From Methanomassiliicoccales archaeon (GTDB lineage: Archaea; Thermoplasmatota; Thermoplasmata; Methanomassiliicoccales; Methanomethylophilaceae), in the NCBI GenBank assembly GCA_900767505.1, contig CAAFZG010000014.1, positions 1 to 8,547 on the forward strand: a DNA stretch of 8,547 nt, given 5' to 3'. The position numbers were made by a program, and so were the translations under genes. The notes under the pieces were generated by a model. The model saw nothing but the letters and a program-made list of their open reading frames with translations. It had not been told where the DNA came from and did no database searches. Shown here one piece after another: positions 1 to 5,955 of this stretch (positions are counted from its first letter, which is position 1; each line of letters opens with the position of its first letter).

Positions 1-440
1 ATGAACGGACGGGTCTGCTTGGTCTCGTAACGGAATGTGTTGACGATCTGGTATGTCTTGAGAGGGAGGTCCTGATGCGACCTGATCCAGAGCGAGAACA
101 TGGGGTACATCGCGGTCTCGGATGTGGGCCTCACGACCAGCCTGACGTCCAGCTCGTTGAGTCCCGCGTGCGTGACCCAGTAGACCTCCTCGTCGAACCC
201 TTTGATGTGGTCCTTCTCCTTGGCGAACTCGGTCTCCGGGATCATCAGGGGGAAGCAGACCTCATCGTGGTTGGTGGCGTCGAACTCCTCGCGGATGTAA
301 GTGTCGATCTGCCTCATGATCTTCCAGCCGTAGGGGGTCCAGACGTTCATCCCCTTGATCGGGTATCTCTTGTCGGAAAGGTTCGCCTTGTCGACGATGT
401 CAAGGTACCAATCTGCGAAATCATCCTCTTTCATCGACAT
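1..440 (-). CDS. proS: Prolyl-tRNA synthetase, N-terminal part (runs off the window)
   Basis: The first 146 codons of a class II prolyl-tRNA synthetase, which charges tRNA-Pro with proline in the cytoplasm. The catalytic core starts near residue 30 (GMNVWTPYGWKIMRQID), with the proline/adenylate-binding RPTSETAM at about 104-111 and class II motif 2 FRYETKQTRPF at 136-146. There is no N-terminal extension before the core, as expected for the archaeal/eukaryotic-type enzyme. Motif 3 and the anticodon-binding domain lie outside the window. The start at 440 is preferred over the ATG at 434 because AGGAGGG (447-453) sits 6 nt before it. This ribosome binding site lies within the last codons of prs, whose stop is 1 nt away, so the two genes form an operon and are probably translationally coupled. 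Identification is firm; only the length is unknown. Confidence 0.96.
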   Translation of the reverse strand, partial: MSMKEDDFADWYLDIVDKANLSDKRYPIKGMNVWTPYGWKIMRQIDTYIREEFDATNHDEVCFPLMIPETEFAKEKDHIKGFDEEVYWVTHAGLNELDVRLVVRPTSETAMYPMFSLWIRSHQDLPLKTYQIVNTFRYETKQTRPF

Positions 441-441
441 C

Positions 442-1299
442 TCAGTCCCTCCTGATGGCGTCGCAGATTATCCCCGCGACGGAGATGTGCGACACCTGGT
501 TCTCCAGGGTGTTGCAGCAGAGGACGGCATCCAGGGAGCTTCCTGTGAGCCTCTCGATGGCGTTGTTGACGAACACCCCGTGGGTGCATGCGACGGAGAC
601 GCTGACCGCTCCGGCCTCCCTGAGGGCCTGCGCAGCGGCGATGATCGTGCCGCCTGTGGAGATCATGTCGTCCACGATGAGGACGCTCTTCCCTGTGCAG
701 TCCATCTTGGCGGGGGCGATGCGGACGTCGACTCCCGAAAGACGGGTCTTCTCCAGGTGGTCGTAGGGCAGCCCCATCCTCTCTCCGACATCCTTGGCGC
801 GGCCTGCCGCACCGATATCTGGGGAGAGGACCAGGTCGATCTTCTTGTCCTTGAAGTAGTCCGCGATGACGGATGCGGCCTTGAGGTCGACATGCGGGCA
901 GTCGAAGTGGTCGAGGACGGCCTCTTTGTGGATGTCCACGGTGACGACCTTGTCGCAGAGCATGTTCAGATGCTTGCACATGACCTTGGCGGATTCGGGC
1001 TCTCCGGGCTTGAAGACACGGTCCTGCCTGGCGTATCCGAAGTAGGGGATGACCAGGGTGACGGTCTTGGCGCCCAGCCTCTTGACGGCGTCCTGAAGGA
1101 GGAACATCTCGATCAGGTTGTCGTTGGGGTATGTGTTCTGGACGATGACAACATCGTCATCGAGGGATTCGACATCGATCCTTGTGTAACATTCCCCGTC
1201 CGGGAACCTGGTGGAAGCAGCCTGAATGTATGCGCAATCCAGTATCGAGGCCATCTCCTTGGCCAGGTCCCTGGACGACGACCCGCCTACGATTATCAT
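442..1299 (-). CDS. prs: Ribose-phosphate pyrophosphokinase (PRPP synthetase)
   Basis: Makes 5-phosphoribosyl 1-pyrophosphate from ribose 5-phosphate and ATP, feeding purine, pyrimidine, histidine, tryptophan and pyridine nucleotide synthesis. The 285-residue product has the family landmarks in order: FPDGE at 32-36, the ATP-site RQDR at 91-94 with RVFKPGEP after it, the DIHKE segment at 122-126, the flexible-loop LEKTR at 182-186, and the PRPP-binding loop VLIVDDMISTGGT at 206-218. It is shorter than the roughly 310-320 residues of bacterial class I enzymes, as usual in archaea. A TATA-like ATATTAATAACC centred about 26 nt before the ATG and the lack of a good ribosome binding site suggest a leaderless mRNA. 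proS follows after 1 nt in the same transcript. Confidence 0.97.
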   Translation of the reverse strand: MIIVGGSSSRDLAKEMASILDCAYIQAASTRFPDGECYTRIDVESLDDDVVIVQNTYPNDNLIEMFLLQDAVKRLGAKTVTLVIPYFGYARQDRVFKPGEPESAKVMCKHLNMLCDKVVTVDIHKEAVLDHFDCPHVDLKAASVIADYFKDKKIDLVLSPDIGAAGRAKDVGERMGLPYDHLEKTRLSGVDVRIAPAKMDCTGKSVLIVDDMISTGGTIIAAAQALREAGAVSVSVACTHGVFVNNAIERLTGSSLDAVLCCNTLENQVSHISVAGIICDAIRRD

Positions 1300-1319
1300 G
1301 AACCGCCGTAATGTCTATA

Positions 1320-1331
1320 GGTTATTAATAT
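1320..1331 (-). promoter_or_regulatory. TATA box of the prs-proS operon
   Basis: Read on the minus strand this is ATATTAATAACC, in an otherwise GC-rich gap, centred about 26 nt before the prs ATG. That is the normal distance from an archaeal TATA box to the transcription start, so transcription should begin at or within a few nt of the start codon. The core ATTAAT is its own reverse complement, so TBP could also bind it in the plus orientation, toward the DUF357 gene. Confidence 0.6.
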
Positions 1332-1353
1332 GGCGCAACGGGGCCCGTAACTG

Positions 1354-1359
1354 AATTAT
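1354..1359 (+). promoter_or_regulatory. Possible TATA element of the DUF357 gene
   Basis: AATTAT lies about 26 nt before the ATG at 1383, the right distance for a leaderless start. It is a weak match. The alternative is the shared ATTAAT element at 1320-1331, which would give a leader of about 30 nt, but there is no Shine-Dalgarno sequence in that leader, which favours the leaderless reading. Confidence 0.35.
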
Positions 1360-1382
1360 CGTCATAGCCCGATGCACCCCCG

Positions 1383-1685
1383 ATGACCGAGAAGATGAAC
1401 GTCGTAACGGACGAGCGTATCGAGAAATATCTCGACATAACGGCGAGGGCCCTCGCCAAGATCAAGATAGCCGCACCTGCGAAATCCTACAACCGCAGAC
1501 TGGCGGACAGCTTCCTGGAGATGGCCAACTGCTACTATGCCGATGCCAAACATTTCAAGGAGACCGGCGACATAGTCACTGCATTCGCCGCGGTGAACTA
1601 TGCGCACGCGTGGCTGGACTGCGGTGCGAGGATCGGACTGTTCGACGTCGACGGCGACGATGTGCTGTTCACCCTCTACGAGTGA
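1383..1685 (+). CDS. DUF357 family protein
   Basis: A 100-residue soluble, mostly helical protein of the archaeal DUF357 family, for which I know no established function. The family core covers most of the length: a first helix pair with ERIEKYLDITARAL (11-24), then SYNRRLADSFLEMANCYYAD (35-54) and a second helical stretch with GDIVTAFAAVNYAHAWLDCG (62-81). The tandem of helices with small and aromatic residues (EMANCYYADAKHF, FAAVNYAHAWLD) resembles a short helical-repeat fold. The ATG at 1383 has no Shine-Dalgarno sequence; M5 (1395) is a possible alternative. The gene is divergent from prs and its last 17 nt overlap the 3' end of the pantoate kinase gene on the other strand. It stands alone, so context gives little hint of its job. 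Confidence 0.85.
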   Translation: MTEKMNVVTDERIEKYLDITARALAKIKIAAPAKSYNRRLADSFLEMANCYYADAKHFKETGDIVTAFAAVNYAHAWLDCGARIGLFDVDGDDVLFTLYE

Positions 1686-2538
1686 CGAGCTCCTTCCTGC
1701 TGGACGAGCATCTGTATGTCCTGACGTGAGCGCGTCCGAGGACGGCCCACAGCTCGCTCTCGGGGGCATCCGTGAACACGCTGTTGCCCAGCATGCACAT
1801 GCCTGCGTTGTAGCCGCGGTCGTTGAGTCCGGTTATCGCACGCCTGATGGCGGGACTTTCCAGACCGGATCCCGATGAGAAATCGTTGGAGACTACGAAC
1901 AGGTTCTCATAGGTGGGTTCGTCCAGAAAGCGGTCCATGCAGGAGAGTGCCGTATCGCGGATCCTCTTCAGCATCACCGGATCCCCCAGAACGGATTCGG
2001 TCCTCATCTCGCTTCCGATCACACCCAGTGTCACATTCTCCATCCTGAAGCGGGCGTTGATCACCTTTCCGAACGGCGGTATCCCGGGGACGGTCCTTAT
2101 CGGGATGTCCGAACCGGCCACAATGGCCGCCACATCCCCCAATCCGCCTCCGCCCATGACCTCGGCGCAATGAGCGGCCTTGAACGCGTCAGACCTTGTC
2201 TTCCCCGTGATATCGGCCACGCAGAGTCCTGCGGCGAGAGCTCCCGCCGCGCTCATCCCGAACCCCTGACTGACAGGGAGGTCATTGTCGATGTGGATGT
2301 CGAACCCCTTTCCCGGGGCCAGGGTCCCGACGGTCATCCTGGTTATGTGCGCGACCGACTGGACCCCGTCCAGATAGATGTTCACCACGCCGTCGTCCCT
2401 CTCCTCCGCGCGTGCCGTGCAGCCTCTGTTCAGTCTGATCCCGATGCCCCTGGAGCCCGCGCTCATACCGTCGAACGAGGTCATGGGCAGGAAGACGCAG
2501 GAGACATGCCCGGGGCAGAACGCGGATATCACAGACAT
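1669..2538 (-). CDS. Pantoate kinase (archaeal GHMP family)
   Basis: Phosphorylates pantoate with ATP to 4-phosphopantoate, the archaeal entry into coenzyme A synthesis that replaces the bacterial pantothenate synthetase and kinase route. The 289-residue product starts SVISAFCPGHVSCVF, has the GHMP ATP-binding loop PVSQGFGMSAAGA at 88-100 and a glycine-rich GGGGLGD at 129-135, all typical of archaeal pantoate kinases. The start at 2538 was chosen because homology begins exactly there; an upstream in-frame extension runs inside coaBC and has no family resemblance. The ATG overlaps the end of coaBC by 10 nt and has no clear ribosome binding site, so translation is probably coupled to coaBC. It is the last gene of the operon; its 3' end overlaps the DUF357 gene. 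Phosphopantothenate synthetase, the next enzyme, is not in the window. Confidence 0.92.
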   Translation of the reverse strand: MSVISAFCPGHVSCVFLPMTSFDGMSAGSRGIGIRLNRGCTARAEERDDGVVNIYLDGVQSVAHITRMTVGTLAPGKGFDIHIDNDLPVSQGFGMSAAGALAAGLCVADITGKTRSDAFKAAHCAEVMGGGGLGDVAAIVAGSDIPIRTVPGIPPFGKVINARFRMENVTLGVIGSEMRTESVLGDPVMLKRIRDTALSCMDRFLDEPTYENLFVVSNDFSSGSGLESPAIRRAITGLNDRGYNAGMCMLGNSVFTDAPESELWAVLGRAHVRTYRCSSSRKELVTRRG

Positions 2539-3716
2539 TTTACACAGAAATCCAGGATCGAATCGGACACCTCGGCCTTTGTCCCGGAGATGTCCTTCGC
2601 TTCGGTATCGGTGACCAGTATGGCCGACGATGATGTCCTTCCGACCACGTCTATATCGTTGGCCACCACCGCGGAGAGCCCGTATTTGTCGAGACGGGTG
2701 CGGGCCTTGTCCACCAGTTCCTGTCTGGACAGTCCCGATTCGGCTTTGAAACCTACGACCACGTTGCATTTGGAGCGTATCAGCGGGAGGACCTTCGGCA
2801 CGGAATCCAGATCGAGGCTGAACCCGTTGTCGCTGGGGATCTTCCCGGAAGCTATCTCATGAGGCGTGAAATCGGCCAATGCGGCGGGCACCAGGACGGC
2901 ATCGTGGTCTATGGAGTCCACCATGGACACCAGATCCTTCACCGATTCGTACCTGCGCGTGGGGATGTAGTCGGGAAGCTCCACGTTGCATCCCCCCATC
3001 CACAGCTCCACATCCGCCCCTCTCTCGAAGGCGCGTTTGGCCAGCTCGACCGCCATCATGCCCGTGGAGCGGTTGGTTATGATCCTCATGGAGTCTATCG
3101 GCTCCTCGCTCCTTCCTCCGACGACCAGGAGCCTTCTGCCATGGAAGAAGTTCCTCGACAGGACCCTGAATGTCCATGCGACCACCTCGTCCTTCGAGGC
3201 GACCTTCGCACGGACGCCGTCGCTGCGGGGACCAATCATGGATATGCCCCACTCGGACAGCCTTTCCAGGTTGGCCTTCACCGCAGGGTTGTTGTACATC
3301 GAATCGTGCATGGCCGGGGCAATGGCTATGGGTATCCCGGACCCTATGGCGACTGTGGCCATAGATGTGACCGGCGTATCGTCGATGCCGTTGGCGATCT
3401 TGGAGATCGTATTCGCCGTTGCAGGATATATCAGAAGCAGATCGGCTGAACGCTTGGCCATCATCGTTATGTGCTCCGTGCGTCCGGTGAGCTCCGTGAC
3501 GGGCCTGTGGCCGCTGGCGAACTCCAGCGCATCTGGGGTCACGATCTTCTGCGCCTCGGCGGTCATGACGGTGAACACCTCGGCCCCGTGCCTGATAAGC
3601 TCCCTGATCGTGCCGAAGCACTCGACGGCGGCGATGCTGCCTGTGATGCCCATTATGATGGTCTTACCTCTGAGCTTGGTGCTCTTCTCGCAATAGATCT
3701 CCTCTGATGGATGCAT
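2529..3716 (-). CDS. coaBC: Bifunctional phosphopantothenoylcysteine decarboxylase / phosphopantothenate-cysteine ligase
   Basis: Joins cysteine to 4'-phosphopantothenate and decarboxylates the product to 4'-phosphopantetheine. The N-terminal CoaC flavoprotein half (about 17-180) shows GITGSIAAVE, IYPATANTISKIANGIDD and PAMHDSMYNNPAV. The C-terminal CoaB half (about 190-395) shows GGRSEEPIDSMRIITNRSTG, ADFTPHEIASGKIPS and VVGFKAESG. The total of 395 residues is normal. In the CoaC flap region after IGPRSDGVRAK there is no cysteine, where bacterial CoaC enzymes carry one; this seems usual for archaeal versions but that is from memory. The start at 3716 is supported by GAGGTGAT just upstream, inside the last codons of tmk, whose stop is 1 nt away. 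Pantoate kinase follows with a 10-nt overlap, which places two CoA enzymes side by side. Confidence 0.96.
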   Translation of the reverse strand: MHPSEEIYCEKSTKLRGKTIIMGITGSIAAVECFGTIRELIRHGAEVFTVMTAEAQKIVTPDALEFASGHRPVTELTGRTEHITMMAKRSADLLLIYPATANTISKIANGIDDTPVTSMATVAIGSGIPIAIAPAMHDSMYNNPAVKANLERLSEWGISMIGPRSDGVRAKVASKDEVVAWTFRVLSRNFFHGRRLLVVGGRSEEPIDSMRIITNRSTGMMAVELAKRAFERGADVELWMGGCNVELPDYIPTRRYESVKDLVSMVDSIDHDAVLVPAALADFTPHEIASGKIPSDNGFSLDLDSVPKVLPLIRSKCNVVVGFKAESGLSRQELVDKARTRLDKYGLSAVVANDIDVVGRTSSSAILVTDTEAKDISGTKAEVSDSILDFCVKCL

Positions 3717-3717
3717 T

Positions 3718-4314
3718 TCATATCACCTCGTCTATAATCCTCATCACGTCCGCGAACACCGCATCCGGCCCTTTGGATGCGTCCACTATGCGGAACCCGA
3801 ACTGCTCTGCGAGCCTGAGATACTCCCTGCGCACCTGCTCCAGGAATCCCAGGTTCTCGAACTTGCTCTCGGCCTCCCCCCTTGCGGACACCCTCGTCAG
3901 GCTCTCGCGCGGGTCCATGTCGAGAAGGATGACGACATCGGGGATGCCTGTGTAATCGCTGTTTATCTGAACGAGCCAATCGCGATCGGTGCTGTCCCCT
4001 TCGAGTTTGGCAGACTGATACGCGACAGTGGATGCGAAATAGCGGTCGCAGACCACCTGTTTGCCGGATCCCACGGATCTGAGGATCCTCTCGGTATGGT
4101 CGTTGCGGTCCGCCACGAAGAGAAGCGCCTCCGTCTTCTGCGATATTTCCCCGGCATCGCCCGAGCGTATGAACGCCCCGACGCCTTCGTGGGTAGGCTC
4201 CGCGGTCGATTCCACGGTCAGCCCGCGCGATTCCAATTCGCTGACGACCCTTCTGCATACGGTGGACTTGCCGGCGCCGTCGATACCCTCCAGAACAATG
4301 AAGTGACCGCTCAT
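3718..4314 (-). CDS. tmk: Thymidylate kinase (dTMP kinase)
   Basis: Phosphorylates dTMP to dTDP with ATP, a required step toward dTTP for DNA synthesis. The 198-residue product has the P-loop EGIDGAGKST at 9-18, EPT at 39-41, ADR at 68-70, the DRY motif at 90-92 followed by FASTVAYQ, and a lid segment with RGEAESKFENLGFLEQVRREY. The length is normal for the family. The ATG directly abuts the TGA of the TOPRIM gene (TGAATG) with only a poor ribosome binding site, so initiation probably depends on ribosomes finishing the upstream gene. Its last codons (Asp-Glu-Val-Ile-stop) contain the Shine-Dalgarno sequence for coaBC. Confidence 0.96.
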   Translation of the reverse strand: MSGHFIVLEGIDGAGKSTVCRRVVSELESRGLTVESTAEPTHEGVGAFIRSGDAGEISQKTEALLFVADRNDHTERILRSVGSGKQVVCDRYFASTVAYQSAKLEGDSTDRDWLVQINSDYTGIPDVVILLDMDPRESLTRVSARGEAESKFENLGFLEQVRREYLRLAEQFGFRIVDASKGPDAVFADVMRIIDEVI

Positions 4315-4749
4315 TCAATCTCGGAAAGTACGGGCGCGTGTATTAATCTTGTCCGTGGACGTCCGTGACTCGAGAAGGGCGAGGACCGAATGCACCGATT
4401 CCACATCCTTGCAGAACGGCCTGCATACGTATGCCATCCGCCTGCGCAGGTCCCGATCGAAACGGACATCCAGCGAGGACAGGTTCTCCGAGAGGGATTC
4501 CGCAAGGCTGTCACCCCTACGGTCCCAATCGGTCATGATTATGGCGGACCTGCCTGCCGACCAGACATGTTCCGCCGCTTTGACAGGACCTCCGCCGCTC
4601 TGGACGCAGTAGAACGTCCCCCTCACCCCCGATGCTTCGAGGGACGAAACATCATTCACCCCCTCCACGAGGATGATGTGCGTGCCTTCCATGGAATTGA
4701 TGTCGTCGATTATCCCGTTCAAGGATTCCAGACGCTCGGAATCATCCAT
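4315..4749 (-). CDS. Small TOPRIM-domain protein, UPF0292-like
   Basis: A 144-residue single-domain protein with the TOPRIM signature: the glutamate motif ILVEGVNDV (Glu29) and the DxD motif MTDWDRRG (Asp74, Asp76), which together bind Mg2+ in primases, topoisomerases and OLD nucleases. A glycine-rich SGGGP sits at 51-55. It is far too small to be DnaG primase and lacks a zinc finger or helicase-binding part, so it matches the archaeal stand-alone TOPRIM family UPF0292. The biochemical role is not established; nucleic-acid cutting or joining, or RNA processing, are possible. The ATG at 4749 has GGAGGAG about 8 nt upstream and overlaps the UPF0235 gene by 8 nt (ATGGATGA). Its place between UPF0235 and tmk, opposite gins51, is compatible with a link to DNA or nucleotide metabolism. 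Confidence 0.85.
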   Translation of the reverse strand: MDDSERLESLNGIIDDINSMEGTHIILVEGVNDVSSLEASGVRGTFYCVQSGGGPVKAAEHVWSAGRSAIIMTDWDRRGDSLAESLSENLSSLDVRFDRDLRRRMAYVCRPFCKDVESVHSVLALLESRTSTDKINTRARTFRD

Positions 4750-5044
4750 CCGTATGCTCCTCCAGACTGCGCATTATGGATTGTTCGTCCCCGGATATCG
4801 TGACGGTCTTCTGTCTCGACGTCTGACCGGAGGTGACCTCCGCTCTGCAACCGGTGATATCCCCGAACAAAGCTGCGACCTCCTTGTTTGCACGTCCGTC
4901 CAGCGGGGGCGCCTTCACCCTGACTATGAGTCTGCGCCTCCATTCGTCGAACCCGTCGGGCCCGGAACGGTTGGACCTGGGGGACACGGACAGATCCACT
5001 TCCACCGTCCCCGACCTGACCCTGCAGACATCCGAAACCTTCAT
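4742..5044 (-). CDS. UPF0235 / DUF167 family protein (YggU-like)
   Basis: A 100-residue member of the widespread DUF167 family, whose function is not established. The signature is plain: VSP near 20-22, then EWRRRLIVRVKAPPLDGRAN and SGQTSRQKTVTISG in the second half. I place the start at 5044 (MKVSDVCRVR) because archaeal relatives, as I recall them, have about the same number of residues before the VSP, an AGGA lies about 9 nt upstream, and the nearest TATA-like element (5083-5094) would start transcription near 5062. The in-frame ATG at 5068 would add eight residues (MHVSGYGR) and is the main alternative. First gene of the five-gene operon, divergent from gins51. Confidence 0.85.
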   Translation of the reverse strand: MKVSDVCRVRSGTVEVDLSVSPRSNRSGPDGFDEWRRRLIVRVKAPPLDGRANKEVAALFGDITGCRAEVTSGQTSRQKTVTISGDEQSIMRSLEEHTDG

Positions 5045-5082
5045 GCGACCGTATCCTGACACGTGCATATGTCTCTGACGGA

Positions 5083-5094
5083 GGAATTATCTAC
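5083..5094. promoter_or_regulatory. Shared TATA-like element between the UPF0235 operon and gins51
   Basis: The 71-nt gap between the divergent starts has one AT-rich core, GGAATTATCTAC on the plus strand and GTAGATAATTCC on the minus strand. On the plus strand it lies about 27 nt before the gins51 ATG; on the minus strand it would start transcription near 5062, leaving about 18 nt of leader before the UPF0235 ATG at 5044. It is not a strong TATA consensus on either strand. GCATATG at 5065-5071 is another possible element for gins51. Confidence 0.4.
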
Positions 5095-5115
5095 TGAACC
5101 AACATTGGAGAAGCG

Positions 5116-5955
5116 ATGAGCAATCCTGCCATGGGGCCAATGACTTTCGACGAACTGTCGGAACTGTATCGTATGGAGATGAAGAGCAGCTCCATCACAG
5201 AGGCCCGCAAGGATCTGTTCAGGGCTTTGGCCAATCTTATCAACACACTCCGCCAGGAATACGAGCGTCAGGCCGCCATCGATATCGAGTCCATCATATG
5301 CGAGGGGGCCGAGGCACGCAGGAAGAATGCGGAGAGGCTCGTCAAGGACATCATCCGCCTGAGGACACAGAAGATCTGCGGCATGGCGCTGAGGAGCGCC
5401 ACCGGCAGCAAGAACACCCTCGACAACCTGACCGACGAGGAGAAGGAATACTACGAATCGGTCGTGGAGCTTACGAAGAGGCACATCTCCGAGGTCGACA
5501 GGCTCAGGGGAAGGAGGAAGACCGTGGACACCCGCATCGACGAGCCCATGCCTGTCCCGAAACCCGCCCCGGAACCGCCTGTCGAAGAGGAGATCCCCGA
5601 GCCGCCCCCGTTCATCGACGAGCAGTTCGATGACGAACCTTTCGACGACCAGCCGATATCCGATGATCTCGATGCGTTCGCAGAGGAGCAGTTCGCCGAC
5701 CCTGTTCCTGCGGAGACGCCGGTCGTGGAAGAGGCGCCCGCTCCGATTCATGAAGAGGAGAAACCCATCGTCCGTGAGACCGAGGATCCCGACCTCGTCC
5801 CGGTTCTCATAAGGGTCCTGGAGGACCTGCCGGAGTTCGCCGGTCCCGAACGCGACTACAGTCTCGTGAAAGAGGACATAGTCACGCTGCCGAAGGTCCT
5901 GGCCGATGCGCTTGTCAACACGGGTAAGGCGAACGTCGTCAGGCCTACGCCCTAA
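5116..5955 (+). CDS. gins51: GINS complex subunit Gins51 (archaeal Sld5/Psf1-type)
   Basis: Subunit of the archaeal GINS complex, which with MCM and the RecJ/Cdc45-like protein forms the replicative helicase. The 279-residue product has the Sld5/Psf1 order: an alpha-helical A domain (about 9-130, with MTFDELSELYRME and the helix around RKNAERLVKDIIRLRTQKI), a long acidic, proline-rich linker (about 137-225), and a small C-terminal B domain (227-279) with LVPVLIRVLEDLPEFAG, then DIVTLPKVLADALVNTGKA. The B domain at the C terminus identifies Gins51 rather than Gins23. GGAG at 5107-5110, 5 nt before the ATG, supports the start. The linker is long and repetitive (see findings). The 3' end overlaps the convergent hydrolase gene by 11 nt. 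Confidence 0.93.
   Translation: MSNPAMGPMTFDELSELYRMEMKSSSITEARKDLFRALANLINTLRQEYERQAAIDIESIICEGAEARRKNAERLVKDIIRLRTQKICGMALRSATGSKNTLDNLTDEEKEYYESVVELTKRHISEVDRLRGRRKTVDTRIDEPMPVPKPAPEPPVEEEIPEPPPFIDEQFDDEPFDDQPISDDLDAFAEEQFADPVPAETPVVEEAPAPIHEEEKPIVRETEDPDLVPVLIRVLEDLPEFAGPERDYSLVKEDIVTLPKVLADALVNTGKANVVRPTP

Noticed and set aside
355..1311. Long plus-strand open frame antisense to prs
   Set aside because: The minus-strand frame has every PRPP synthetase motif; the plus frame is a by-product of GC-rich codon bias, with many Asp, Gly and Val residues and no family features.
2539..2769. N-terminal extension of pantoate kinase (77 more residues)
   Set aside because: It lies wholly inside coaBC in another frame, is rich in Arg and Gly like other out-of-frame readings of GC-rich DNA here, and has no GHMP-kinase features.
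4315..4749. TOPRIM gene as a truncated DnaG primase
   Set aside because: It begins with its own ribosome binding site, ends normally, has the length of stand-alone TOPRIM proteins and lacks the flanking DnaG domains; no pseudogene remnants lie on either side.
5045..5068. Longer start for the UPF0235 protein
   Set aside because: It would place the start upstream of the predicted transcription start, and relatives are recalled to begin at the equivalent of 5044. Kept as an alternative only.
5041..5751. Minus-strand open frame antisense to gins51
   Set aside because: It is a mirror of the acidic linker codons, rich in Leu, Arg and Val, and runs through the divergent promoter region; no family resemblance.
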